NCBI RefSeq assembly: GCF_030499535.1
Contig: NZ_JASTLB010000001.1
Span: 3,782,001-3,846,000 of the forward strand
DNA length: 64,000 nucleotides
From: Streptomyces sp. TG1A-8
GTDB lineage: Bacteria > Actinomycetota > Actinomycetes > Streptomycetales > Streptomycetaceae
Direction of reading: 5' to 3'
The notes beneath the pieces were generated by a model. It saw only the letters and a program-made list of their open reading frames with translations, did no database searches and was not told where the DNA came from. Shown here in pieces: positions 56,426 to 64,000 of this stretch; position 1 is the stretch's first letter; each line of letters opens with the position of its first letter. The position numbers were made by a program, and so were the translations under genes.

Positions 56426-57082
56426 TCAGCCGGTCCTCTCCCGCGGGCAGGCCTTCTTCGGCGCGTCGGCCGCCGGATCGGGTGCGCTCAGCTCGGTCAG
56501 CGCCCGGTCGGCGGCCGGCCGTGCGGTGAGGGTCCTGAACCCGTCGCCGATGATCAGGTCGAGGTCCGTGCCCTTGCGGCCGGCCTCGGTGCGGCGTTCG
56601 GCGCCGGCCAGCTGGGTGGCCAGTACCGGCAGCGAGGTGTTCAGCGCGGAGGCGGGGCCCAGCAGGATGCCGGCGCCCTTGACCTTCTTGTCGAACTCCT
56701 CGGCCGCGTTGCCCACGTCACCGATCCTGAAGCCGCGCTTCCGCAGCTCGTCCGCGGTGGTCTTGGCGAGCCCGCTGCGCCGGGTGGCGTTGTAGACGTT
56801 GACCGTGATCCCGGCCGGCTCGGGCAGCGCCACCGTGTGCACGGCGGTGCTCGTCCTCGGACGGCAGTCCGCCGTGGTGCCGGTGGCCGGGGTCCGGTCG
56901 CCGCCGCCCGTGAAGACGTCGACGAGCTGCAGCGTGCCCCAGCCGATCAGGCCGAGCGCGGCGACGGACGCCACCGCGGCCAGCGCGAGCCTGCCGCGCT
57001 TCCGGCGAGGGCGCATCCGGGGGTATTTGTCGCCCCTGATCCGGTACTTGCCGCCCATGCCCGGGGGAGTCAGCATGCTCAT
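56426..57082 (-). CDS. LytR_C domain membrane protein
   Basis: A 218-residue protein. A basic cytoplasmic start, one membrane helix (LALAAVASVAALGLIGWGTL, residues about 32-51), then an extracytoplasmic LytR_C-type domain (GITVNVYNATRRSGLAKTTA, DELRKRGFRIGDVGNA, ATQLAG, DLDLIIGDGFRTL). The domain accompanies cell-wall glycopolymer ligases, but here no ligase domain is attached, so it is probably an accessory wall protein. Confidence 0.88.
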   Translation of the reverse strand: MSMLTPPGMGGKYRIRGDKYPRMRPRRKRGRLALAAVASVAALGLIGWGTLQLVDVFTGGGDRTPATGTTADCRPRTSTAVHTVALPEPAGITVNVYNATRRSGLAKTTADELRKRGFRIGDVGNAAEEFDKKVKGAGILLGPASALNTSLPVLATQLAGAERRTEAGRKGTDLDLIIGDGFRTLTARPAADRALTELSAPDPAADAPKKACPRERTG

Positions 57083-57181
57083 GGGCGCAGCGTAGTGCGC
57101 CTGAGCGGCGATGCCTATTAGATGATCAGCGAATGCCGCTCAGCGGAACCCGGAAGGGTCAACGGCCGTGTCGCGCCGAGC

Positions 57182-57478
57182 TCAGTCGAGTTCCAGCACC
57201 CGCGCGTGCAGCACCTGCCGCTGCTGGAGGGCGGCGCGCACCGCCCGGTGCAGACCGTCCTCCAGGTACAGGTTGCCCTGCCACTTCACGACGTGCGCGA
57301 AGAGGTCGCCGTAGAACGTCGAATCCTCGGCGAGCAGGGTCTCCAGGTCGAGTTGCTGCTTGGTGGTCACGAGCTGATCGAGGCGGACCGGGCGCGGCGC
57401 GACGTCCGCCCACTGCCGGGTGCTTTCCCGGCCGTGGTCGGGGTACGGCCGGCCGTTTCCGATGCGCTTGAAGATCAC
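57182..57478 (-). CDS. Small conserved actinobacterial protein (VapB-annotated type)
   Basis: A 98-residue protein: MIFKRIGNGRPYPDHGREST, ADVAPRPVRLDQLVTTKQQL, LEDGLHRAVRAALQQRQVLH. It is very conserved in Streptomyces next to upp and the LytR_C gene and is often labelled a VapB-like antitoxin. No toxin gene is beside it and no antitoxin DNA-binding motif is evident, so I doubt that name. The HAVVKWQGNLYLEDGLHR stretch looks like a ParB/Srx-like motif. Confidence 0.8.
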   Translation of the reverse strand: MIFKRIGNGRPYPDHGRESTRQWADVAPRPVRLDQLVTTKQQLDLETLLAEDSTFYGDLFAHVVKWQGNLYLEDGLHRAVRAALQQRQVLHARVLELD

Positions 57479-58074
57479 ACGGAAAGCCTACCGGGCGAGA
57501 CGTTCCGGGCGCAGCCGCGGCGACGGAGTGCGGCGCCGGAAAAGCCGTGGCGTAACGGACCATACCGGGAACCGGGGGAGGTCCGGGCGGTCCGCCGGGA
57601 GGGGCGGCCGGGCCGGCGGGCGGCGCGCCGCCCCGTGCCGCGGCCGGGGGGACCGCCGCCGGGCAGGCCCCGCTCCGGGGAGTTCCGGACCCGCTCGCGC
57701 GGCCCGGACACCGGGTCCGCCCGAAAGGGTCGGCGTCCACCGGCCGCCCGACCGGACCGCGCCCGCGAGCCGGCGGACCGCCTTGCGGGCCCGGGCCCCG
57801 GCGGGGCTGCGCGACGGTCCCCGGCGGGAGTGTCCCGGATTTGTGCACAGGGTGTGGACGGAGCCCGGCCGCGGAACCGCCCCCGCCGGGTCACACCGTG
57901 CCGGGTGCCCGGTGGGCGTGTCCGCGGACGCGGACCGCGGTGCCGATCTCGACGGCGCCGACGAGCACCAGCCGCCAGCCGCCAGCCGCCCACCAGCGTC
58001 AGCACGCCCCGCGGGCCCGCCGGGGCGCGCCCTGCCGTCCCGCCCCGTCACGGCTCACGTACGATGCCCAAGGA
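57479..58074. other. Intergenic region, no secure gene
   Basis: About 600 bases of very GC-rich DNA. Overlapping Arg/Pro/Gly-rich frames occur on both strands (for example 57475-58005 leftward) but none has a ribosome site or recognisable fold. The right end carries the iron box at 58075-58093. Confidence 0.45.
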
Positions 58075-58093
58075 TTAGGTAAGCCTCACCTAA
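58075..58093. promoter_or_regulatory. Iron box (DmdR/IdeR-type operator)
   Basis: TTAGGTAAGCCTCACCTAA matches the 19-bp actinobacterial iron-box consensus TTAGGTTAGGCTAACCTAA at 16 positions. It lies 62 bases before the GTG of the acylase gene, overlapping the likely promoter, so the two-gene unit should be repressed by DmdR1/IdeR with Fe(II) and expressed in iron shortage. Confidence 0.85.
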
Positions 58094-58154
58094 TTGATTG
58101 GCGCGGTCCTGTCCGACGGCGCACGTGCTTCCACTGGACCGAAGGGGGATCCGG

Positions 58155-60461
58155 GTGACCACCGAGACCTACCGCGACGCCTGGGGCATTCCGCACCTGC
58201 GGGCCGCCGGCGCGAGGGAACTCGCCCGCGCCCAGGGCCGGGTGACCGCCCTGGACCGGGCCTGGCAGATCGAGGTGGAGCGGCACCGCTTCCGGGGCAC
58301 CTCGGCCGCCTTCCTGGGCGCCTCCCACCTGTCCTGGGACGTCTTCGCCCGCCGCGCCCGCCTGGACGACACCGCCAGACGCTGCTTCACCGCCCTGGAG
58401 CGGCAGGACCCGGAGACGGCGGACTGGGTCCGGGCCTACGTCGAGGGCGTCAACGAAGCCCTGGCCGACGGCGCCCGCCGCGCACCCGAGTTCACCGCGA
58501 CCGGTCTCGCCCCCGGGCGCTGGCGGCCCTGGACCCCGCTCGGCGTCTGGCTCGGCACCCACATCCTCTTCGCCGGCTTCCCGGCCAAGCTGTGGCGCGA
58601 GGAGGCGGTACGCCACCTGGGCCCCGGGGCGGTCGCCCTGTTCGCCACCGACGGCCCCGGCACCGCCGGCAGCAACGGCTGGCTCGTCTCCGGCGCGCGC
58701 ACCGACACCGGTCACGCCCTCCTCGCCGGCGACCCGCACCGCTTCCTGGAGGACCCCGGCGTCTACCAGCAGATCCGCCTGTCCTGCCCCGAGTTCGACG
58801 TCGTCGGCCTCGCCGTCCCCGGTGTCCCCGGCATCGCCCACTTCGGCCACACCGGCACCGTCGCCTGGGCCGTCACCAACGCCATGGCCGACTACCAGGA
58901 CCTGTACCGCGAACGCCTGCGCCGCACGGGCGCCGGCGTCGAGGCCCTGGGCCCGGACGGCCGCTGGCACCGCGCCGTCCGCCACACCGAGACCGTGCGG
59001 GTCGCGGGGGAGCCCCCGGTGGAGGTCGAGGTGATCGAGACGGACCGCGGGCCGGTGATCGCCGGCGGCCCGGAGAGCCTGGAGGCGGGGGCGACCGGGC
59101 TCCGGCCGCCCGCCCCCGGCGGGCCGGACCGCACGCCCGCCGGGGACGGCCCGGCGGCCGACGGCGCCCGCCGCGCCCGGGACATCCCCGCACCCGGCGG
59201 CACGCCTCCCACGGGCGCCGCGGGCGGGACCGGGGACGCGGCCGGGGCGCCCACCGCCATGGCCCTGCGCTACCCGCCCCGCGTCACGGCGGACCTCGGC
59301 TTCGCCTCCCTGCTGCCCCTGCTGCGCGCCCGCACCGTCGCCGACGTCGACCGCGCCCTCGACACCTGGGCCGAACCGGTGAACGTCGTCCAGGCGGCCG
59401 ACACCGCGGGAGGCACCCTCCACCGCGTCGCCGGCCGCGTGCCGGTCCGCGCGCACGCCAACCGCGTCCGGCCGGTCCCCGCCTGGCGCCCCGGGCACGA
59501 CTGGCGGGGCTGGCACGCGATGCCGTACGCCGCGCTGGACGACGGCATCGCGGTGATGGCCAACCAGCGCGGCCCGGCGGAGCCCCTGGGCACCGAGTTC
59601 GCCCCGCCCCACCGCGCCGACCGCATCCGCGCCCTGCTCCGGGAGCGCCGCACCTGGTCCGCCGCCGCCCTGCCCGCGATCCACACCGACACCCTCCTCG
59701 CCTCCGCCGCGCCCCTGCTGGACCACCTCGCCGCCCTCGACGGCCTCGGCCCCGAGGCGGCCCGCCTGCGCGACCGCCTGCTGGCCTGGGACCGCCGCAT
59801 GGACGCCGGCAGCACCGACGCGGCGGCCTTCGCGGCCCTGCGCACGGCGGTCGTACGCCGTCTCGCCGCGCACCCCGCGTTCGCCCCCCTCGCCGAACCG
59901 CCCGCCTACCCGGAGGTCCTGCTCCCCTGGCTCGCCCTGGTCCCGCGCATCGGCCACGCCCTCGAACACCTGCTGCGGGCCGAGGAGCTGTACGGCATCG
60001 ACCGCGCCGTCTTCGTCCGCGCGGCACTGGAGGAGACCGCGGCCGCGCCCCCCGCCGGCACCTGGTCCGACACCCACCGCCTGGCCCCCTGGCGGGCACT
60101 GCCGGGGGAGCCGCACGACGAGCCGGGCGTGGGCGGCGACCACGACTGCGTGCTGTGCACCTCCGCCGTGCCCGGCGTCACCGACCTGGTGCCCCGCGGT
60201 CCGGCCGCCCGCTACGTCTGGGACCTGGCCCGCCGCGAGGACAGCCGCTGGGTCGTCCCCTTCGGCGCCGACGGCGTACCCGGTTCCCCCCACCACCGCG
60301 ACCAGCTCCCCCTGTGGCTCGGCGGAGACCTCGTCCCGGTCGTCACCGACTGGACCCGGCTCACGCCCGACGGACACGCGTGCGGCACCGGGGGCGCCGA
60401 CGGCACCGAGCACGCCGAGCAGACCGAGCACACAGTCCGAGCAGAGGAGTCCGATGGCTGA
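58155..60461 (+). CDS. Penicillin-acylase-family Ntn-hydrolase, iron regulated
   Basis: A 768-residue Ntn-hydrolase precursor. Opening DAWGIPHLRAAGARELARAQ and YVEGVNEAL are the usual alpha-chain motifs. The autocatalytic site is GTAGSNGWLVSGARTDTGHA, with nucleophile Ser173. The oxyanion/Asn region of the beta chain is present. There is no signal peptide, so unlike PvdQ or penicillin acylase it should act in the cytoplasm. Its substrate, an amide, is unknown; the iron box and the overlapping siderophore-type acetyltransferase suggest siderophore maturation or recycling. AGGGGGA precedes the GTG at 58155. A Gly/Pro-rich insert lies near residues 310-365. Confidence 0.85.
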   Translation: MTTETYRDAWGIPHLRAAGARELARAQGRVTALDRAWQIEVERHRFRGTSAAFLGASHLSWDVFARRARLDDTARRCFTALERQDPETADWVRAYVEGVNEALADGARRAPEFTATGLAPGRWRPWTPLGVWLGTHILFAGFPAKLWREEAVRHLGPGAVALFATDGPGTAGSNGWLVSGARTDTGHALLAGDPHRFLEDPGVYQQIRLSCPEFDVVGLAVPGVPGIAHFGHTGTVAWAVTNAMADYQDLYRERLRRTGAGVEALGPDGRWHRAVRHTETVRVAGEPPVEVEVIETDRGPVIAGGPESLEAGATGLRPPAPGGPDRTPAGDGPAADGARRARDIPAPGGTPPTGAAGGTGDAAGAPTAMALRYPPRVTADLGFASLLPLLRARTVADVDRALDTWAEPVNVVQAADTAGGTLHRVAGRVPVRAHANRVRPVPAWRPGHDWRGWHAMPYAALDDGIAVMANQRGPAEPLGTEFAPPHRADRIRALLRERRTWSAAALPAIHTDTLLASAAPLLDHLAALDGLGPEAARLRDRLLAWDRRMDAGSTDAAAFAALRTAVVRRLAAHPAFAPLAEPPAYPEVLLPWLALVPRIGHALEHLLRAEELYGIDRAVFVRAALEETAAAPPAGTWSDTHRLAPWRALPGEPHDEPGVGGDHDCVLCTSAVPGVTDLVPRGPAARYVWDLARREDSRWVVPFGADGVPGSPHHRDQLPLWLGGDLVPVVTDWTRLTPDGHACGTGGADGTEHAEQTEHTVRAEESDG

Positions 60462-61074
60462 GACCACGGGGCCCGCCCCCGTCCACGAGCAGCGGATCGG
60501 CGGCTACGGCACCGTCCGCATCCGTCCCCTGGACCCGGCGGCCGACGCGCCCGTGATCCACTCCTGGGTGAGCGGGGAACGCGCCGCCTTCTGGGGCATG
60601 AACGGCCTCTCCGTGACCCGGGTGGCCGAGATCTACGCCCACATGGCCACCCTCGACACCCACCACGCCCACCTCGTCACCAAGGACGGCGAACCGGCCG
60701 CCCTGCTCCAGACCTACGAGCCCGGCGCCGACCGGGTCGGCGAGTGCTACCCGGTCCGCCCCGGTGACATCGGCCTCCACCTCCTCCTCGCGCCCGCCGG
60801 ACCGGACGGCCGCCGTCCCGGCTGGACGGGGGCCCTGATGACCGCGGTGACGGCGTACGCCCTGCTGACCCTGGACCGCCGGCGGATCGTGGTCGACCCG
60901 GACGTGCGCAACACCAGGGCGATCGCCCGCTTCGACCGCCAGGGCTTCGAACGCGGCCCCGCGGTCGTCCTCCCCGAAGTCGACCTGCCGGACGTCCACC
61001 TGCCCGAGAAGCACGCCCGGCTGGGTTTCCTCACCCGGGAGGCGGCCTTCCCGGCCGGCCCCGGCCCCCGTTGA
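60454..61074 (+). CDS. GNAT acetyltransferase of the siderophore type (IucB/RhbD-like)
   Basis: A 206-residue acyltransferase. VRIRPLDPAADAPVIHSWVS, GERAAFWGM, HLVTKDGEPAALLQTYEPGA, GDIGLHLLLAPA and RIVVDPDVRNTRAIARFDRQ GF are hallmarks of the family that acylates hydroxylamino-amines in hydroxamate siderophore synthesis (AlcB/IucB domain). It overlaps the acylase gene by 8 bases and so shares the iron-box promoter. No monooxygenase or NIS synthetase is in the window. Confidence 0.88.
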   Translation: MAETTGPAPVHEQRIGGYGTVRIRPLDPAADAPVIHSWVSGERAAFWGMNGLSVTRVAEIYAHMATLDTHHAHLVTKDGEPAALLQTYEPGADRVGECYPVRPGDIGLHLLLAPAGPDGRRPGWTGALMTAVTAYALLTLDRRRIVVDPDVRNTRAIARFDRQGFERGPAVVLPEVDLPDVHLPEKHARLGFLTREAAFPAGPGPR

Positions 61075-61268
61075 GCGCCGCGCCCCGTCCGTCCGTACCG
61101 GGGTGGGGGCACGCGGGCCGCGCGGTCCCCGGACGGAGGGTGGGCGACGTGGGCGGCGAGGGACGCGACGGGCAGGCCGGCCCCCACTGGGGGCGCCCAT
61201 GCCTCCGGGAGCCCTGAACGACCTCTTCGACCGGCTCTCCCGTCGGGCCGGCCTGGCCGACGGCGTTC

Positions 61269-61664
61269 ATGATCCTCTGCCTGCGCTACCTCTCCCAGAG
61301 CCTGGTCCGCTCCCGTCGGGACGACGGAGCGGACATGGCCGCGCTTGGCCGAAGCGACATCGAGACGTTCACGCAGTACGTGGCTCACCTCGCGCACACC
61401 GGCGAGATCAGCGCTTTCCGCCGCACGACGGTCTGCCGCTTCACCAGCCGGTTCCTGCGCGAAATCCGCGACCTGGGCCCGACCCGGCCCGGCGAAATCC
61501 TCGCCGACCTGCCCGACGACTTCGCGCTGCGCAGGCACGACATGGACGAGCGCGAACAGATCAAGGACGCCACCCAGACCCTGCGCAAGTCCCGCACCGT
61601 CTCCCCGGGCATGCCCGGCATCCGTCCGCCTGAGCCGGATTTGCGGCTGGAGCGCGACGCGTGA
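61269..61664 (+). pseudogene. Tyrosine-recombinase (Tn554 TnpA/TnpB-like) fragment
   Basis: A 131-residue frame: MILCLRYLSQSLVRSRRDDG, ALGRSDIETFTQYVAHLAHT, SAFRRTTVCRFTSRFLREIR. It looks like the N-terminal or middle core-binding part of a large transposon recombinase. The catalytic domain with Arg/His/Tyr motifs is absent. It ends in GTGA, overlapping the downstream TnpC-like gene, as in intact Tn554-type operons, so the 3' end is original and the rest was lost by deletion. Confidence 0.55.
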
Positions 61665-62185
61665 GCACATCACCGGACCACCTGGTTCGAGCGCGGGCCG
61701 CGGACTCCGACCGTCGCCGAAACCGGGTGTTCGAAGCCCTTGACCAACTGACTACCGCCGGCGAGGAGATCAGCGTCTCGTCGGTGGCCCGCGCCGCCGG
61801 CGTCCACCGCAGCCTGATTCACCGCCACGGAGACCTGCACGCGGCCGTCATCGCCCGCGCGGGCCGGCCCCCGGCCCAGACGACCACCGGAACGCAGGTC
61901 AGCCGCAAGTCGCTGCTGGCCGACGTCGCGAACCTCACCGCCCGCAACGGGCGACTGTCCGCCCACATCACCCGACTCGAACGGCGCCTGTCCGAGACCC
62001 TGGGCCAGACGGCTTGGGAGGCCTCCGGCCTCGGCGCCCCAGCCGACGTCGAGACGCTCACACGCCGCACCACCGAGCTGGAACAGCAGGTTCTCGATCT
62101 TCGCGGCGAACTCGCGGAACGGGACGAGGACCCCGAAGCCGCCCGCGCCGCCAACCGTGAGCTGATGGCTCAGCTCAACCGCTGA
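61661..62185 (+). CDS. DUF6262/TnpC-like protein of a Tn554-type transposon
   Basis: A 174-residue protein. ADSDRRRNRVFEALDQLTTA, ISVSSVARAAGVHRSLIHRH is a TetR-like helix-turn-helix, and the rest is a coiled coil (LTARNGRLSAHITRLERRLS, TTELEQQVLDLRGELAERDE). In Tn554-like elements TnpC follows two tyrosine recombinases and influences the orientation and frequency of transposition. It looks intact, but its partners are truncated or absent. The GTG at 61661 overlaps the previous stop by 4 bases. Confidence 0.75.
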   Translation: MSTSPDHLVRARAADSDRRRNRVFEALDQLTTAGEEISVSSVARAAGVHRSLIHRHGDLHAAVIARAGRPPAQTTTGTQVSRKSLLADVANLTARNGRLSAHITRLERRLSETLGQTAWEASGLGAPADVETLTRRTTELEQQVLDLRGELAERDEDPEAARAANRELMAQLNR

Positions 62186-62627
62186 CCGCGTCATCGCCGT
62201 CACCCCCATCACTTCAGGGCGGCGGCGTTGATCACCAGATGCGCCATGTTGTCCGCCACCATGACCAGCACGTTGGCTACCCGCAATGATCAAGAAGCCC
62301 CCGTCGCGGACACCCGAGCTGTGAGAGGAGATCATGAGCCGCACCGAGCCGGCATGAGTTCGTCCGCTGAGCCCGGGAAAACCGTTGGGTGTAGCTCCCT
62401 TCGGGGGACGGCTCTACCTGCGTGAACTGCGGATCGGGGTGCTCTCGAGTGATCGACTGGGCCACCAAGGCGGCTGGCGCGGCGACCTGCGTCTCCTACG
62501 CTGTCGATCTGCATGCGGAGCGCGAGCGTGACCTGCGGGATTCCGAACGGATCTCCACGACCAGCAGTCGAGTCGAACCGGCGAATGCGCAGCTCAGCCT
62601 ACCCCTCGAAAGGAGCTGCAGCCGTTT
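62186..62627. other. Intergenic region with degenerate sequence
   Basis: A 442-base gap between the TnpC-like gene and the AraC stop. Read leftward, a short open stretch at about 62212-62290 gives VANVLVMVADNMAHLVINAA and a stop; it may be the tail of a decayed gene. Otherwise nothing is recognised. Base composition is lower in GC than the core. Confidence 0.4.
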
Positions 62628-63563
62628 TCAGTAACTGCCCCTGCGCCGCTCGGCGCGGTATCGCCCAGGTGTCACACCGTGCGAACGGGCGAAAGCCCTG
62701 TGGAAGGCGGGGGTCGACTGATAGCCGACTGCTGCGGCGATGGACTCGACCGGGTCTTGGGTCTTGCGCAGGCGAACCGCTGCCAGATCCATACGCCACT
62801 GTGTCAGGTAGGTGGCCGGGCTCTGCCCGATGGCTGCCGGGAACCGGCGGGACAGGGTCGCCCGGGAAACGCCGAGAGCGGAAGCCAGCGTTGTGGTGGT
62901 CCACGGCTGTCCGGGCTCGGCGTGCAAACGTTCCATCGCGCTGCGCACGAGCGGGTCTTCGAGCACTCCGAGCCAGGTGCCACGATGTCCGGACCGGGTA
63001 GGGAGCCAGGCGCGCATGAGTTGCACGAGCATGACGTCGACCAGGCTGTTCAGCACCGCTCTCCCCGCTATTAGTGGGCGACTCAGTTCTCGCCCGATCA
63101 TCCGGACGGTGTCGTCGAAACCGGCCTCACCCTGGTCCCCGCGGATGTGCACCACCTCCGGCAGCGCGCCGAGGACCTGGGTCCGCACCGTGTGGTCGCA
63201 GTCGTAGCTGATGGTCAGGATGCGGGTGCGGGCGGGCTGTGACCCCAGGCGAATCACCTCACCCGTCTCGAGCGCCCGGGCCGCCATCGCCGGCTCGGCT
63301 GCTACTGAAGTACCCGTCCCTGGCGCGCTGCTAAGCATGTGTGACGGCCCGTACGGCATGAGCACCACGTCGCCCACCGCCAGCTCCAGGCACTGCGGCG
63401 ACAAGTGTCTGCTTTCGAGCCAGGCGCTGCCGGCGGTAACCACGTGCAGAACTGCCGTAGTGCACTCTGTCACCGGGATCGACCAGCTCCCGCCCGCCTC
63501 GATCCGTGCGCCGATCGTGCCCCGCACGCCGGAGATCTCCAACACGTCCGCAACGAGATCCAT
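62628..63563 (-). CDS. AraC-family regulator with cupin-type N-terminal domain
   Basis: A 311-residue regulator. The N-terminal cupin-like domain (LEISGVRGTIGARIEAGGSW, VGDVVLMPYGPSHMLSS) resembles the AraC subgroup with a cupin_6 domain. The C-terminal pair of helix-turn-helices is PWTTTTLASALGVSRATLSR and VESIAAAVGYQSTPAFHRAF, with PGRYRAERR at the end. It is divergent from the oxidoreductase gene, its likely target. The ATG at 63563 is the natural start. Confidence 0.92.
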   Translation of the reverse strand: MDLVADVLEISGVRGTIGARIEAGGSWSIPVTECTTAVLHVVTAGSAWLESRHLSPQCLELAVGDVVLMPYGPSHMLSSAPGTGTSVAAEPAMAARALETGEVIRLGSQPARTRILTISYDCDHTVRTQVLGALPEVVHIRGDQGEAGFDDTVRMIGRELSRPLIAGRAVLNSLVDVMLVQLMRAWLPTRSGHRGTWLGVLEDPLVRSAMERLHAEPGQPWTTTTLASALGVSRATLSRRFPAAIGQSPATYLTQWRMDLAAVRLRKTQDPVESIAAAVGYQSTPAFHRAFARSHGVTPGRYRAERRRGSY

Positions 63564-63648
63564 GCGCCCAGATTAGATGACGCAAACAAGCAAGAAAGTG
63601 AGTAGTTCAAGCATCGACTGCTCACAGGATGCTCCATACGGTGAAGTC

Positions 63649-64000
63649 ATGACAACCGATACCATGCGGGCACTCGTCGCGACCGGCTACGGAGATCCCG
63701 AGCAACTCACGATCGCCGAGCTCCCCATCCCACGCCCCGGCCCCGGCCAGATCCTGGTGAAGATCGCCACCTCGACGATCAACCCCACCGACATGCGCGT
63801 CGTCACCGGCGGCTATCGCGAACTGGTCGACCTGCAGTTCCCCTACACACTCGGCAACGAGTTCGCGGGCACCGTCACCGAAGCCGGACCGGACGTCACC
63901 CGCTTCCGCGTGGGCGACGAGATCTTCGGCATGGCCCTGCCCCGCCAGCTGCGCCTCGCCGCCGACCCCGTACGGCCGTCACTGAGCACCGGTGCCCTCG
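63649..64000 (+). CDS. Zinc-independent MDR / quinone-oxidoreductase-like protein, N-terminal part
   Basis: An open frame from an ATG at 63649 to the window edge, 117 residues. MRALVATGYGDPEQLTIAEL, PGPGQILVKIATSTINPTDM and YTLGNEFAGTVTEAGPDVTR are the GroES-like domain of NADPH-dependent quinone oxidoreductases. FRVGDEIFGMALP continues it. It lacks the catalytic zinc Cys/His pattern. It is divergent from an AraC regulator, a common pairing. Confidence 0.85.
   Translation, partial: MTTDTMRALVATGYGDPEQLTIAELPIPRPGPGQILVKIATSTINPTDMRVVTGGYRELVDLQFPYTLGNEFAGTVTEAGPDVTRFRVGDEIFGMALPRQLRLAADPVRPSLSTGAL

Noticed and set aside
57182..57478. A VapBC toxin-antitoxin system
   Set aside because: No PIN-domain toxin lies nearby and the small protein lacks a visible antitoxin DNA-binding motif.
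62212..62290. A short leftward frame ending VANVLVMVADNMAHLVINAA
   Set aside because: It is too short, lacks a start and family match, and may be the tail of a decayed gene; kept only as a note on the gap.
1..64000. CRISPR arrays
   Set aside because: No regularly spaced identical repeats with unique spacers were seen. The repeat clusters found are iterons, operators and one 9-base tandem array.

Overview
The window is high-GC actinobacterial DNA and almost certainly Streptomyces chromosome. Nearly every gene uses G/C in third codon positions, GTG starts and short purine-rich ribosome sites are common, and the gene set is typical of the genus: paired SigB-type sigma factors like SigN and SigF, an SSI-type protease inhibitor, a DUF5926 protein and GAF-ANTAR and STAS regulators. 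The gene order from about 37 to 57 kb (two-component pair, MFS pump, sigN/sigF, tadA, upp) resembles the S. coelicolor core around sigN-sigF-upp. That synteny is recalled, not computed.

Left flank (1-7.7 kb): a partial GAF protein, a primase/polymerase-fold protein, a secreted protein, a DUF5926 SEC-C protein, an RsbW-like ATPase, a glycerophosphodiesterase and a membrane-anchored HtrA-type protease. These end at a tRNA-Ser(UGA) gene at 7722-7808.

Integrated element (7753-22051): a 59-bp direct repeat of the 3' part of this tRNA brackets about 14.2 kb carrying the full gene set of an actinomycete integrative and conjugative element (AICE). It has a tyrosine integrase, an excisionase, an iteron-rich candidate origin, a P-loop replication ATPase with a prim-pol protein, small Spd-like membrane and zinc proteins, an FtsK/TraB translocase with a repeat-rich candidate clt locus just downstream, and a five-gene chain in which every junction is a 4-base stop/start overlap. 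That chain includes a Pycsar-effector-like membrane protein. A GntR repressor faces three CCTAGGT operators. Between the repressor and attR lies cargo: a class IV aminotransferase, an XRE-SUMF1 fusion without the formylglycine cysteines, an unknown lower-GC membrane protein, and the decayed 3' end of a second SUMF1 gene.

Middle core (22-37 kb): a GGCT-fold protein, another prim-pol protein, an ECF-type sigma factor, an acyl-CoA ligase behind a palindromic operator, a divergent MFS/TetR pair with operators, a 1660-residue PAS protein that looks like a histidine pseudokinase with receivers, an SSI-like inhibitor, tRNA-Ser(GCU) and tRNA-Arg(ACG), a MarR regulator with a divergent membrane protein, and a DUF2797 protein.

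Right core (37-57.5 kb): an OmpR-type two-component pair followed by two membrane glycosyltransferases, a TetR regulator, an F420/FMN-type oxidoreductase, STAS and GAF-ANTAR proteins, a YceI protein, and a MarR-DHA2 efflux operon whose pump has a tail of beta-sandwich repeats. Then come sigN, sigF, a Dabb protein, tRNA-Ser(CGA), tadA with its associated protein, upp, a LytR_C protein and a small conserved protein. TadA and its expected substrate tRNA-Arg(ACG) are both in the window.

Right end (57.5-64 kb): an iron-box operator precedes a cytoplasmic Ntn-hydrolase (penicillin-acylase family) overlapping a siderophore-type acetyltransferase, suggesting iron-controlled siderophore or acyl-amide metabolism. 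A Tn554-like remnant (recombinase fragment plus TnpC-like protein) follows, then an AraC regulator divergent from a quinone-oxidoreductase-like gene that runs off the end. All database-style names rest on motif recognition by eye. No search was run.
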